From Gymnogyps californianus (lineage: Eukaryota; Chordata; Aves; Accipitriformes; Cathartidae), in contig NC_059471.1 of assembly GCF_018139145.2 (NCBI RefSeq), positions 202,015,494-202,079,493 of the forward strand: 64,000 bases of DNA, written 5' to 3'. The notes beneath the pieces were generated by a model, which did no database searches, was not told the DNA's origin, and saw only the letters and a program-made list of their open reading frames with translations. The translations under genes were made by a program, and so were the position numbers. Every line of letters starts with the position of its first letter. Position 1 is the first letter of the stretch. Shown here piece after piece: positions 26,484 to 39,050 of this stretch.

Positions 26484-28476
26484 CTCTGACAAAATAATAT
26501 CCTTTTACAGCAGCAAAGACATGCCATGTACTTTTGCTGCACCTGTGATAGATTCAGCCTGTCTTTTTCATTGGCATCTTTTAATGCAATACAGATGAAA
26601 AGCTACTATGCTCTTTTATTGGTAAGTATGGCACAAAATAGGGTTGCACGCTCTTTCTTGCTGCCTCTCATTAGTCCATGAACAGAAGTGTAGGTTGAGA
26701 TCCGAAAATACAGTTTAACCAAAATCGAGTGACTGCCAGTGCCTATGACCATGCTTATGTTGTTGATCCCTGGGGTACCGCTGTCCCCAGCTGCCTAGCC
26801 CAAGCGACCGGCTTGCCAGGGCAAAGCTGGTGCTCGCACCTCTTTACTAGGCAGCAGTCAGGTATCCTGGCTTGGCTAAACGGAGAAGGAGAAATCCTCA
26901 TCCCTCTTTGCATCTGCAAAGTGGCAGGGGGAGGAGATGGATCCGTCTTGAGAGTAAGGGCACCCCGTGAGCAGACCACAGCACCAGCATGGGCTCAGTG
27001 GCACACAGAACTCTTGTAGAGGATAGGAAATAATGGCCAGGCCCAGCTTATTCCTCGCATGCAATTTTTAAAGTTTCACTTTAAACTAAAGGCTTTTCAG
27101 GACACTGCTCTTGCAAGTTCATGAGGATGTCCTTATGGAGAATTACTTCCCATCTCCTGTAAGGTTTTTGGTCCAGCACCCAAGCCGCTCCTTCAAACAT
27201 CGGCTTAAAATGTCTGTCGCAAAGATGGCGGAATGCTGAGTGTTTTGGTAGGCAGCCTTTGGAGAGTTTAAGCCTAAAATTCCTCTCCCGTGTCACATTC
27301 AGGCACTGAGCTCTTGCAGAGAGCCACGGTGCTGGAGTTGGAGTAGGTCTTGCTCTGAAAAAGGAGATCAGGAATTTGCCAGATATTTGGCTTATCCTGC
27401 ACTGTCTTCCGAGTGTTTTAGGAAGGCTTTGTATATGTTGCCCGAGCTTTACTTCTTCGTTTCCACAAATTATTAAACTGCCAATCTTCATATTGCTGGT
27501 GAAATCCTATTAAAATGTTTCAAATTATCATTACAAATTGAATCTCCTCTCACGTGTCTTATGTACTATGAATCCTATTTTATTAACGCTGCAATATTTC
27601 AGGTCTAGAATTAAAGCCAGAAGGGTTGGTATAGTAATTAGTCCTTGAAATAATTTTATCTGCAGTGCTTTGATGCCATTTAATATTCAGTGAGTTAATG
27701 ACAGAGCTCTTCCTAGCAGCATTTCTGTCTCTGCATTGTTGTGATGCCATTTGAAACGGGAATTGGTTTAGCTGGGAAAGGGCTGGGTCCAAATTGTCCA
27801 CGGTAGCTGAGGAATGTCTTTGGACGGTGATTATAAAGGTAAGGAAAGGAGAAGAGCCAGGCTTTGCCTTGCTTTCAGAAAGCCTGGGACACACACTCAC
27901 CCTTGTAGCCTGCCAAGGACAGAGCATCTCCAGGGGAGAGGGACAGTGGCAGGAGAGGAAAGACGTGAAGAAGGAAGGGGCTGAGAGAGTGCTAAGCCAG
28001 TCTATGAGGTTGTCTTGGGGGCTCAAGCATCCCCTGTGCCCTGCAACAGCAAGGGAGGAGCCCAGACCTTATCTTTGCCTTAGCTGTACGTGACCTCCCA
28101 AAGATGTTTCCCAGTGACTGGGTACAATCCTGCACCTTCTGGGACCATCTTACCTGCATATATCACCTTTCTGCTAAGTCCTGATCTATGGCAGCTCGGA
28201 CCATGTCCCATTGCTAGGGCAACTTGTCAAAAAAGTTCCCTTCAGCACTGACTTGACCTCTAGAAACCTCAGCCACAAAATCACATCTAATTGGTGAACA
28301 ATAAATTTCAAAGAGGGGCTTAAACAGGTAAGGCTGTGGAGGGAGGAGCAGAAAGAAGAACCACAGCCTCACACCAATTTTGGAAGCATGAATTATCCCC
28401 AAGGGCGAACATATCACTAGTAGCTGCTAGTGTTTCCGGAGGGAGGCAGCTACTAGCACCTCGCTCTGCTTGAATC
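26484..28476. other. Intergenic between solo LTR copies 2 and 3
   Basis: No gene and no retroviral coding trace. Only a doubtful CR1 scrap at 27,598-27,655. The longest ORFs (147 and 136 codons, minus strand) are unlike any protein I know. Confidence 0.6.
27598..27655 (-). mobile_element. Possible CR1 3'-end scrap, antisense
   Basis: TTAAAGCCAGAAGGGTTGG followed by GTAATTAGTCCTTG resembles the reverse complement of the last bases of old CR1 elements. Only about 50 bp is similar, so this may be chance. Confidence 0.3.
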
Positions 28477-29070
28477 TGGTTGTGGTTTAATCCCAGTCAG
28501 CAACTAAGCACCACGCAGCCGCTTGCTCACTCGCCCCACTCCCAGTGGGATGGGGAGGAGAATTGGGAAAAAAATAAAACTCATGGGTTGAGATAAGAAC
28601 AGTTTAATAACTAAAGTAAAATATAATACTAACAATAGTAATAATGAAATATAATAATAATAATAGTAATGAAAAGAAATATAACAAAAAAAGGAGGGGG
28701 GGGGAGGAAAAAAAACCAGTGATGCACAATGCAATTGCTCACCACCTGCTGACCGATGCCCCAGCAGCGATCCGCCCCGCCCGGCCAACTCCCCCCAGTT
28801 TATGTACTGGGCATGATGTTCCATGGTATGGAATACCCCTTTGGCTAGTTCGGGTCAGCTGCCCTGGCTGTGCTCCCTCCCAGCTTCTTGCACACCTGCT
28901 TGCTGGCAGAGCACGGGAAACTGAAAAGTCCTCAACTTAAGATAAGCACTACTCAGCAACAACTAAAACATCAGTGTGTTATCAATATCATTCTCACACT
29001 AAATCCAAAACACAGCACTGTAGCAGCTACTAAGAAGAGAGTTAACTCTGTCCCAGCCAAAACCAGGACA
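28477..29070 (-). mobile_element. Solo LTR, subfamily A, copy 3
   Basis: A 594-bp element with an exact 5-bp target duplication, gaatc at 28,472-28,476 and 29,071-29,075. Minus-strand orientation is shown by TGTCCTGGTTTTGGCTGG at its 5' end and an ATTAAA poly(A) signal at 28,603-28,608. The TATA box is decayed (TACATAAA on the minus strand at about 28,799-28,806). An AAT microsatellite and a G-rich run are present near 28,640-28,710. No internal retroviral sequence adjoins it. Confidence 0.88.
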
Positions 29071-29129
29071 GAATCCCAGTCTTGTGCTGCCTCAGGGAGG
29101 GTGGGAAACTGGCTTAGGAGCTTCACAGG

Positions 29130-29320
29130 CATGCTGGTTGGAAAGGACTTCTGGAGGCGTCCAGTCCAGCCTCAGGAACAAGTGGGACAAGACACAGTCA
29201 GGCCCATCAACTCTTCATCTACCTGAATCTTGAGGACCTCCATGGACAGTGTTTCCACCTCCTCTCTGGGCAGCCTCTCTGGGCAGCCTCTTCATCACTG
29301 TTCTGATGAAGAGAGTGCAG
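29130..29320 (-). mobile_element. Avian CR1 3'-end fragment, antisense
   Basis: GGTTGGAAAGGACTTCTGGA, then CCAGTCCAGCCTC, then TTCCACCTCCTCTCTGGGCA is the antisense of the avian CR1 3' untranslated region. A local 14-bp duplication (CCTCTCTGGGCAGC twice) is visible at about 29,261-29,290. It lies only about 60 bp to the right of solo LTR copy 3. Confidence 0.7.
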
Positions 29321-29949
29321 CCTTACCACGAGTAACGTGCTGGGCAGCGGGGCTTGGTGTGTCCTCTGCCACCAGCGAGCAGCTTGCGCTGCTGCCAAGG
29401 TGGAGGTGGGGATTACTCCACAGAGGGATTTGACTCCACTGCTTTGAATAGCAAACCACAGTTGGGTTTGATTGCTAAAGCCATTCTGCACCGCTGTTCG
29501 GAGACACAACTCTTGGAGGTGGTCTAGAGATACTGCCTTTTTTTTTCCCTTAATGTCAGTAGAAGCTAAAGCTGCAGTTGTTACCATTAATTACCTGAAT
29601 ATATCTCTTGTGCAGGTAGGTTAAGTTTTAATTTACCTCCTGCTGTGTCAGTGAAATGTCAAGAAGAGAAAGTGCATTATGAAGCACCACATAGAGCCAA
29701 GGTAAATGTGGGAGGTCAGTTAATAGTTCAGGTCCTTTTGAAATCTTTTAGGTTTCCTTTTCATAATTCAAATTAATATGGCTGTTTTCATGGCTGCTTT
29801 TACGATGCTGTTGCTTCCCTCCTAGAGCTCTTAAAGCATCATCGGCATGCAGCTGATAGGCTGATGTTAACTACTAAGGGACAGATTATTAAGTGTAACA
29901 GCTCTTAGACAAAGAAAGTGGGAGAACCAAACAAAACAGAATTAAGTCA

Positions 29950-31200
29950 ATTGACTTCAAGAAACAGATTTCAGTAACCAAAGAAAGATAATAGATAGTA
30001 GTTTGTGGAAAAATAGTTTAGAAGAAGAAATAGTTCAGCAGAATTGTCAATTCCTTGTAGAAAATGATGTTACGATACAACTGGAAACTCTACCAGCATG
30101 TAGGCAGGCTGGAAATTGCAGCAGGAGACCAGTTTGGATAAATTCCAGCTCTTCAGTGAACTCATACAAGAAAGAAGTACAGCGAAAATGGGCATGAGGT
30201 CAAGTGAGTAAGGATAAATATCAAAGGACAGCATGCGCTGCAGGGGAGAAAATCAAATTCAAGTGAAAAAGAAAGAAAGAACAGCAAAACCCACAGTCTA
30301 TGGATGCATTAGTGGAAAGAGAAATATCAGAGGACACATTGGTCCACTACTCCACTGCAGAAGGAAAGCTAATGGCAAGCGATACGAAGGAGGCTGAACT
30401 GCAAAATGCCTTTTTTGACTCAGTTTTCACTAGAGGCATTGGTAGTGATCAAACAGCTGATGTAACAGAGGGGGAATGGTACAAACTCTGGCTAAAAGGA
30501 AAGAATAGGAAAGTGAAAGATGTTAGAAAGTACAGCAATACATAAAATATTTTGAAATTGTTGGAACCTGATGAAATTTGAAAGTTGGATGCTCTCCAAG
30601 GATACTTCGAGAACTGGCTGTGCAATTTCAGAGTAGAAGTGAGGAACCAAGAAACTCCATAAAAGAAAATTGTATCTCTCACTAAGGAGAGGCAGAAGGA
30701 GGCTCTGGTAAATGCACATCATTCAGCTTAATTCTGATTCCCAGAAGAAGTACTGGAACAAACAAACATCCTATTTGTAAGTGCTTCAAAGATAACAAAT
30801 ATACATGTAATAGCCACTGTAGATTTGTAATACACTAATAATGTGTATTGACGGTTTTGATATCATCTTACATGAGATTTTCATTAGTAAGCTAGGTGGA
30901 TAATACCTAGAAAAAGCTGAGGATGAGCACAAGTCTGGTGTGGAGATCAGCAGCTGTCAGTGAGTCACTGCCCAAAAGAGCATATGGATCAGTCGCAGTT
31001 TCAGAGGAGTCTTGCTGGAACCGGGGACCCACCAGCATTTTCACACACAACTTGGATGAACAAAGGGTTTGTGCATTAGGTTGTCAAAATTTTAGAGGCG
31101 GAGGAGCTACTGAAGGAAGGGAGCTCGACTTTTAGTTTTATCTGGGCAGATTGTGAAAATTACCTGAAATTTTGCATTCAGTTCAACAAAAGAGTAATCT
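29950..31200 (+). mobile_element. Long CR1/L3-type LINE ORF2 relic, sense
   Basis: About 1.25 kb of ancient CR1-superfamily ORF2 in sense orientation. The translated stretch at 30,300-30,545 contains KEAELQNAFFDSVFTR, the family's conserved motif between the endonuclease and reverse-transcriptase domains. Downstream, CTTACATGAGATTTTCATTA (about 30,866), TTGGATGAACAAAGG (about 31,053) and a degenerate copy of the TTTGCAGATGACAC block follow the expected order of the reverse-transcriptase domain. Stops and frameshifts are scattered through it, so it is non-functional. The right end is approximate. Confidence 0.65.
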
Positions 31201-34200
31201 TATGTCCAGGTAGATCCAGTCAACTGCACAAATAGACGGGGCATGATCCCGGGTATGTGTCAGTCCCGCAGAACAGGCTGTAGGGTTTCAGAAGACGAAG
31301 CGGAGCCAGGGCCAGCCATAGCATGCTGCCCAGGAAGGCTGCAGGGAAGTGGGGCCACCACCGGGAGAGGAGGGCAGTGGGAATGGGTCGGACCAACATC
31401 CCACCCTGCTGCATGCCCCAGCCTGCCCCCAGTGAGTGTGGGAAAGGGCTTGGGCCCCGCCAAGGTGCTTCCCTGCTAATAAGCCTGTGATAACCCGAAT
31501 TCAGCTCCAGGCACCTCTCCTGCCCTGCGGAGTGGATATTACCAAGATATCAGCAAGGGCTGGTGGCAGCTCTTTGATCTCTTCACCAGCTGATGCGGGA
31601 GCGACTTCAAAGGGGCCAGGGCTGGTTCCCTGCTGGTGCTCCTTCTGCACGTGCACCCATGGGTGCTCCGGGGGGATCCCCCTGCCCCTGTCTTGGCCGC
31701 AGCGGGCACCCACCAGCTCTCCCACCCCCTGCTCCAGTGGGCGTGGGAAGAGCCACTTCGCCTCTCTGGTGTGGGGACAAGTGGGATCACAGTTGCAGGT
31801 GACCTGTGCAGTTTTGTTCCTGGAGACACTAAAAAATTAGACCAGAAAAATATGAGCAGTTCAGTGTGAAAGTAGGTGACACTGAGCCAAAAGCTGTTGC
31901 AGGACATATAGGATTAATTAATTAATCCTATATTTAATTCAGATAATTGTCAAACACCATTGATAAAACGATGGAGGAAAAAATAGTTTACATGCATCCT
32001 GCTCTAACAGGTCTTAACACTTTGGTCTTCCTTCTAGAGACACACAAGTAATTTTAACCCTAGCTAGAGAGTACTGAACAGTGTCCTTCAATTGATTTTA
32101 ATTATCATAAACACTGTCAGCGTTTTCTACGTTTCATTACTCAGATGCAGCTAGCAAAGCCTGCTCCACAAAAAATCAGACTGCGCAATGTGAAAATTAA
32201 TTCAGGATCACTGTCAAGGAACTTGAATATAATAAAGGAGGAAGAAAGTGTTTCTTGTAAACCTTTCTTTGCCTAATATTAAAACATTGTTCCTTTCTGT
32301 TCTTCTGCAAAGAACATTTTAATGGGACTTTGTAGGTGAAAAATGCATTAAAAGCAATTATCTCTGTAATTGCTATCTTGCTTCTCTTGACCTCAGAAAA
32401 CACAATTCTGCACTCACTGTTAGGGAGTTATTCCTGGGATAGATGCCTATGTAAATGGGGTCAAATATGTGAGACATTTAAGATCAGTGGATAACAGGAA
32501 AGTAGAGCGATCAGAGACAACATGCGTTTTTCCTTGCAGAGGAATTGCACTGAGGCTGAGCTCACAGCATTTCTCACCCCTGCTGCTCTGAGCACTCACA
32601 CAATCACTGTGTCTCTGGCACTGAACAGCCAGTATTGAGGCTATCTGATTGCAGCAGTATTCTGAACTGCTTCCAAACACTGCATTATTTACGACTGCAA
32701 ATGAGTGCACACAAGCAACTGAGGCTCACGTTCCTACCTATGATGGTACCTGGCACTTAGTCAAAAAATCCTGGCACCAGCCTTCGTGTCATGAGACAGA
32801 TGATGAACCTCACCCCAGATTTGCTTTGCAAGCCGCAGATTTCCAATGGGAGACATATTAAAAAAAAAAAAAAGTTTCATCCCACCTTTTAACTATGACT
32901 AGATTAATATTTGTGGTAATTGGCTGCTGAATTAGGATTCAGGATTCATTCTCTAAACTGCCCTGTGCTGTTGGGGAAGGGGTCCCCAGTACCCCTGATG
33001 GAAACCAGTTGGTCAAGTTAAAATGAAGGCTGGTAGCAGGACTTCTTAGAAACCTATTCTTTTTCTGCCTTTGCATCGGAAAGTGAGGAAGTATCATCAA
33101 GTTTATTTTATTTCAAGCCCTCTGGCAGGGTGGCTCTCACTGATGCTCAGCCACCCCATCCTCAGCACTGGTGGCTGCATCGCTGCTGCCTGCCAGCTGC
33201 AGCAAGGTGGGGGAGAGCCAGCGCTTGTGCAACTCCTCAGTGCACCCCTGAGCGTGTCAGGGCAGACGTGGCTCTGGTTTGGCCCACTTAGCTGGAGCTG
33301 TCACAGCAGCACTGTCATGCCTGACAAAAGGGCCGAGGGGCTGGCGGTAGCTGAGGAGGCTCCAGCACTGCGTGGCTGTTGGAAGGATGCAGCTGCTCAG
33401 CTGCTCAGACCTAGAGGTTACCATGAGCTATCCATCTCCATCACAGCTGCTATTTTTAATCACTTTAACCATTGCAACTAATTCAACAAGAGGGCCTAAA
33501 GTACCTGTTAGCTGTGCCTGTTCCATGGTGCTCAACTGGGGAATCTGGGGATGAAAAGCCATTTTTTTCCCCATAATAAAAATGGGTGTCAGGCACCCAG
33601 CTGCCATAAGTGGCTTGGGGAATCTCTTCCCACATCTTTTGCATAAGACAAATGGTGTTTCTAGACCTTTTTGTCTGCAGGGCAAATACAGAGTACTCTG
33701 AAAAACGTACCATTGTTCCCCTGAGTCTGCTGATAGCCAGAAGCACCAGCCTGGGGGGTGTCCACCAGCCTGGAGCAGTGTCTACCACATTCACCTGGAT
33801 GGGACACTAAGTGTTAGGTCTGGCCATGTCGCAAAGAGCTGAGCTGAGAGCGCTGGGGAGGCTGTCCTGGTCCTTCCTTGGAGGTAAGAGTATTAAACTG
33901 TCCCTAATGTGCTGGTGCTGACAAGACTGAACGCCCTGGGGAGAATTACAGCCCATCACACACGAGGAATCAGGGAACATGCAGGGCAAGAGGCACTCTT
34001 GGTCTCTATTTTTGACTTAAACTGAGGAAAGATGATTGAAAACAGCACTTGCAGCAGGGTTCATCTACAGGTATGACAGCTATCTGCGAGTAGCTCTATA
34101 CTAGTAAGTGTGTCAGCTTGACACGACACAGTTACAGCAATCTCCTCTCCATGTAGCCAAGAGAAACTGCTAAGGAAATGATCTGCCTCCACAGATAACC

Positions 34201-37200
34201 TTGTTGTAAGCATCTCTTGACAGGAATTAAGTCTAGCCTCTTCAGAGGAAAACTCCTGCTGGCTCCTCCTCAGAAGGAGAAACGAGCTCCCAGCAATGCC
34301 TGCACTGCCTCTGGGTGAATGTCCTGCTCCCAGGCAGGAGGGAATTAGGTGACCAAATTTACAGTTCCTGGGTCACATGGGCAGTGAAGCTGCTCCCGGA
34401 TGGTGTCAAGGGAGTTTGCCGGTGATACAAAATGCAGATTTGAGATCAGAGTAAAAAATTCCCTCACTTGCTTCTTCTACTTAATCTGTTTCTTCTATCC
34501 TCAGTGCCTCTTGTGGCTATCAGCAAGAAGGACAGAGGCTGTCTGGCATGCTGGATGCCGGAGCTGGAGAGGGCATTGTCAGTTTTATTGGGTTGTTCTC
34601 ACTCCTGAAAAGCTCAAAAGGGACTATTTTATTTCTGGGTACACTTTCAATGCCTCTTGCATTGAGAAACGGTTTCTCCTTCTCTCTGCCTGTCAGTGTA
34701 ATAGTCAGAATCCTTTTTGCAGGCCCCTTTATACATTGAAATTGGTTTTACAAGCAGACACCTTGCCAGTTATTTTTCTCCTGTTTTCTTGGAAGAGGAT
34801 CAGACATATTTATTGTCCTTGTATTTGTAACCATGGCAAAATATCTTACCTTATCTTCTCTGATGCTTATGTGGTAACGCTGCTATTTTCTACTGGAAGT
34901 ATGTCAAATTGCCTCCCAATGCTTTTAAGTCTATTAACATTTTCATAGGCCCCTTTCTTACAGCTATATTGGAGTTGAACTATACAATCCGCTCAGCAGA
35001 TTTTGGGCTTTGTGTTTTGTAACAGTGTAAGTCCTGTGCTTACATGATCAGGGCTGGAAATCAGTGTTTTTGCTTGGTGGATATAGAAGAGAAAGGAGGA
35101 GTAACATTCTCCTGCCTCAGAAATGTGAATGCCCCCGAGCAACGCTAAATCCCTGGGGCCCATCCACTGTAGAGAAAGACATGATATTTTCTACAGAGAT
35201 GTGCCAATCAAAAAGCAGAGCTTTTGGGGACTGAAAAATGACACAAAAGCATAGAAAAATAGGAAAGTACAGGTGCGAGGAAATTGTGTGAAAGAATGGG
35301 TAAGTTAAAGTATCGTATGAGGAAAACAAAGCTCGTAAGAAAAGGAGGAAATGTTCTAGATGCATTATCAGGCAGCGAGGACTAGAAGGAAATATATTGG
35401 AGGAATATTGCAAGCTTCTGCCTCCTGTATTAAACAATTATCTCCTATTAAGATCTTCAACACAGCATATTTTCTTGCTTAAATTTGTGACCTCACTCAA
35501 TTTCAATTGATTAAACACAACTAAATCAATTTAGGACATCTTTAAAGATGGCCTGAAAGGGAAAGAAGCCATACCACTTCTGCTTCATTACCAAGTAAGC
35601 ATCTTTTTTAACGTCACACACAAGGGTATAAGACTTCCTGTTGTTTTTGTTATTTTTAGTTCTTCATTGTCCTTTGGAGATTTCTAATTGATTTTCACAA
35701 GGCGTTTGTGTACTGTTAGGTATGTGCATGTATAATCAGATCACGCAAGTAATTTTTCTGCAGGACTGGAGAGCGAATGAGTTGGTAATACAAAGAGAAT
35801 GACATTTGAACAACTGGGAGAGGCAGAAGTTTTTAGTTAAACTATTTAAAAAGGTTTGACTTTGTTTCAGTGCTTGCTACCTCCAGATTCCCACAGTGCT
35901 CTGGGAATACCGCTGCCTGCAGGCAGAGGTAGAGCCCAGTGAGCTGCACTATGAAAAGGTCCAGCATTGCAGGCAAAGGCAGCATCTCACTTTGTCCTGG
36001 GCCTTCACCCTGCAGCACAGCCCACATCCTCATGCACCTGCAGGGAAAGTTCAAGCCTCCTACATCCTGCATTATCGGGATGGTGGGTTTAGGAGTCGCT
36101 ATTTCTGAACTAAAATTGGGGATGAAAGAGAATGACACAGGCTGTCTCAATGGGGATGAAAGTCCCAGAGGTGTCAGAGGGCAACCACAGTCTGCATGTG
36201 TAAATACTCACATCTGAGCTGGTCTTCCTTTACAGTCACCAGAGAGAAACAGGCACAGCCTGTGTGAAAACTCACTTCATCCTAATGGTGCTGCCTGAAA
36301 TAGTCCAGCTAAGTCACACCCTGTAAGAGCCCATTTCTTGCTCTTCACTAGAAAGGGAGCTCAGGGTGATGGGCTCATCTACAGATATTTGTACCACAGA
36401 CATCTAACATTAAGGCAGATGAATCCTTTGATTCCTCCATAGCTGGCTTCAGTTTTAACACCTCCTGCTTCTATGTATATTTTAGAAAAAAACAAAATTG
36501 ATCAAAAATGAACCATACCCTCTTGACACAGCAAATAGATAAAATGAGATCAGATTAAAACCTGTCAATATTTAAAGGCCTTGTAAATGGATAATTTTGG
36601 CACAGTTGTGCTAATTTGCAGCCTATCTGCTGCTGTAGAGTCCAGAAGTGGCCCCTTGCTCCTGTTATTAGCAGTCATCGATTTCTACCATGCTGCAGAC
36701 ATGCAAATTGCTTTGCAATCAAAGAAATTGATGTTTGGAGGGGTGCAGGGTCCAGAAAACCTGTTGACTGCCCTGAAAATTGAGGCCACTCAAATAGGAG
36801 CCGAAGCAGGCTCCCAGTTGCGGTGTTCAGAGCTCTCCTGGCAGCTCCCTTCCTCTGGAGGTTTGAGCCTAATGAACACTCAGGCTGGTATTAATGATCT
36901 TGTAAAAGTGTTCATGCGCTGAATATCCCAGCCAACAACTTCTGTTTAAAGAGGCAGTGACCCAATACAGCAGAATATCCTATTCATACAAGCTCTCTCC
37001 TATATTTCAATTTTCTTCCACCGTTTGTTGGCTTTCGTCTTTGTCCAGAAGGATGTTAGTTAAGGGCTTTGGTGGTTCTCCAGCAGCTCTGAGCTCTTTT
37101 CTCCCTGGGTGCTGGGCTGTTGGTGAGACTAGTTTGACATGATGGGACTGAAAGCTGAGAGAGAGAACAAAATATGCAGTATGTGATCCAAGCTCTTTAG

Positions 37201-37925
37201 AAAACAGCTTAGCCGTTATTACTGAGAGGAAGTGGTTTGTGCTCCTTGGTCCATTACAGTCGGAAGGAAACTTTACAGGGCTTTGGGATCACAGAAGAGA
37301 GAATCAAAACAAATTCAATCAGTAATTTAAAGACAGGCTTGAGAGATGAAGGAAAAGCCATGTTGTCCATGGCTGACCACAAGCATGAAAATTGTGTTCG
37401 CAGTTGACTGGCGGCACAAAGGTAAGACGGGAATAGATCATTTAGCGCAACACCTGGAGCCTGGCAGGATCCAGAACCAAAAATTGCAGCCTGAAAAAAA
37501 GTTCAAGGTTAATGGGCTCCTCACACCAAAAGACCCCCGTTCTTGGTGCCAATGGCAGCCGGTGGGGCCCGAAGGACCATTGCCTCCTCCTGCAGTGAGG
37601 CTATGTGTCATGGTGAGGGAGCAAGCAGGCATCACCCTGCTGGGGACAGTGGACCTCCCAGGATGCAGGCCAGGTATCGATAGCACTTTGGGAACAGTGA
37701 GCTGCAAAGATTTATTATCTAGCCTGTAAGGCCTATTTTCTGTTATCAGTTTTAATTTGGACTGGGGTTGCATTGCGATCTTTCACCCTATCACCCTGTT
37801 CTTTGGGGATAAGGCTCAGAGAAGCACCTGATTTATTTTCCCTCTAGCACTTATTGCTTTGTGCCTACTGCTCCATCCCCTTCTTTGTCTTAGCTAAAGC
37901 CTAATAGGTCCAACCTTCTTGGTCC
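31201..37925. other. Intergenic, no gene seen
   Basis: It contains the 28-bp palindrome at 31,906-31,933 and an A14 run at 32,860-32,873. The longest ORF (34,400-34,948 plus, 182 codons) lies in AT-rich DNA with no strong rival over its left half. Its translation is hydrophobic and Cys/Leu/Phe-rich and looks non-coding. An ORF at 36,587-36,922 overlaps a cluster of Oct-like and C/EBP-like words. Confidence 0.5.
31906..31933. repeat. Perfect 28-bp palindrome
   Basis: The half-site ATATAGGATTAATT is followed directly by its exact reverse complement AATTAATCCTATAT, with no spacer. The centre contains overlapping TTAATTAA sites. It could extrude as a cruciform, or be bound by AT-rich homeodomain or POU-type factors; both are inference. 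Confidence 0.95.
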
Positions 37926-38524
37926 TGTCATGGTTTAGTCCCAGCCAGCAACTAAGCACCACACAGCCGCTCGCTCACTCTCCCCTGCCCGGTGGCATGG
38001 GGGAGAGAATCAGAAGAGTAAAAGTGAGAAAACTCATGGGTTGAGATAAAGACAGTTAAATAGGTAAAGCAAAAGCCGTGCACACAAGCAAAGCAAAACA
38101 AGGAATTCATTCACCGCTTCCCATCAGCAGGCAGGTGTTCAACCTTCTCCAGGAAAGCAGGGCTCCATTACGCAGAACGGTTACTTGGGAAGACAAACGC
38201 CATCACTCCAAATGTCCCCCCCTTCCTTCTTCTTCCCCCAGCTTTATATGCTAAGCATGATGTCACATGGTATGGATTATCCCTTTGGTCAGTTGGGGTC
38301 AGCTGTCCCAGCTGTGTCCCCTCCCAGCTTCTTGTGCACCCCCAGCCTCCTCGCTGGTGGGGTGGGGTGAGAGGCAGAAAAGGTTTTGATGCTGTGCAAG
38401 CACTGCTCAGCAATAAGGAAAACATCCCTGTATTATCAGCACTGTTTTCAGCACAAATCCAAAACATAGCCCCATACTAGCTACTATGAAGAAAAATAAC
38501 TCTATCCCAGCCAAAACCAGCACA
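37926..38524 (-). mobile_element. Solo LTR, subfamily B, copy 4
   Basis: A 599-bp element closely matching copy 2 throughout, including the subfamily-B central block and the minus-strand CATATAAAG box near 38,242-38,250. Ends are TG...CA. The flanks share only gtcc (37,922-37,925 and 38,525-38,528), so the target duplication is weaker than for copies 2, 3 and 5. It is a solo LTR without retroviral coding sequence. Confidence 0.85.
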
Positions 38525-38654
38525 GTCCCTTCACACAGCAGTCCCAAAATATTGCTAATGAGAACAAATTATATTTTGGCATTAAAGTTTTTGAGATCCA
38601 GGGGGAGGCCTAAACTACAATAATCTAGAAGACCTGTACTATCAATTTGTGCAA

Positions 38655-39050
38655 TGACATTAAAATGGGGCTCTAGTGACTGGAAGCTGATCCTGGATAA
38701 ATTTAAGCTAGCAGGAGGATAAGGACTTTCAGCAGAGTAATTCATCAGTAAAATGGCTGGGTTGGGATGATGGATATTCTGTGTCTATTGAAGATCAGGT
38801 ATCCCCTTCTGGAGGAGTGAAATGCTTGAATTTCTTTTCTGGTCTTTAAATCTGTGTGGGAATTCTCCTTTACTGGCATTGTTTTTTCAGGTTTGCATAC
38901 TTCGGAAATTATTTCTTCTAGTTGAAACAGCAATTAGCACAGGGAAGTCCACAGGGAAGTACTATGATGTGGGCCATGCTAAGGGGAAGACCAGATGGTT
39001 GCTATCTCCCTCCCAGACTTGTAGACCTGATTTTGAGTCTATGCTCTTCT
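38655..39050 (+). mobile_element. Old CR1 3'-terminal segment, sense
   Basis: GACTGGAAGCTGATCCTGGA followed by AAATTTAAGCTAGCAGGAGG and, nearer the end, CAGGGAAGTACTATGATGTG, GAAGACCAGATGGTTGC and GTCTATGC matches the 3' untranslated region and terminus of the old CR1 family in sense orientation. About 400 bp is recognisable, and it starts within 130 bp of solo LTR copy 4. Confidence 0.65.

Noticed and set aside
28640..28710. AAT/poly-G low-complexity stretch as a separate microsatellite locus
   Set aside because: It is an internal part of solo LTR copy 3; the same AAT tract occurs in the other subfamily-A copies.
23760..29070. Possibility that neighbouring LTRs are the two ends of one provirus
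   Set aside because: Neighbouring copies belong to different subfamilies, each has its own flanking duplication or near-duplication, and the DNA between them shows no retroviral genes, primer-binding site or polypurine tract.
30300..30545. 81-codon ORF considered as a host gene exon
   Set aside because: The NAFFDSVFT-type motif and flanking DNA identify it as CR1/L3 LINE ORF2 remnant.
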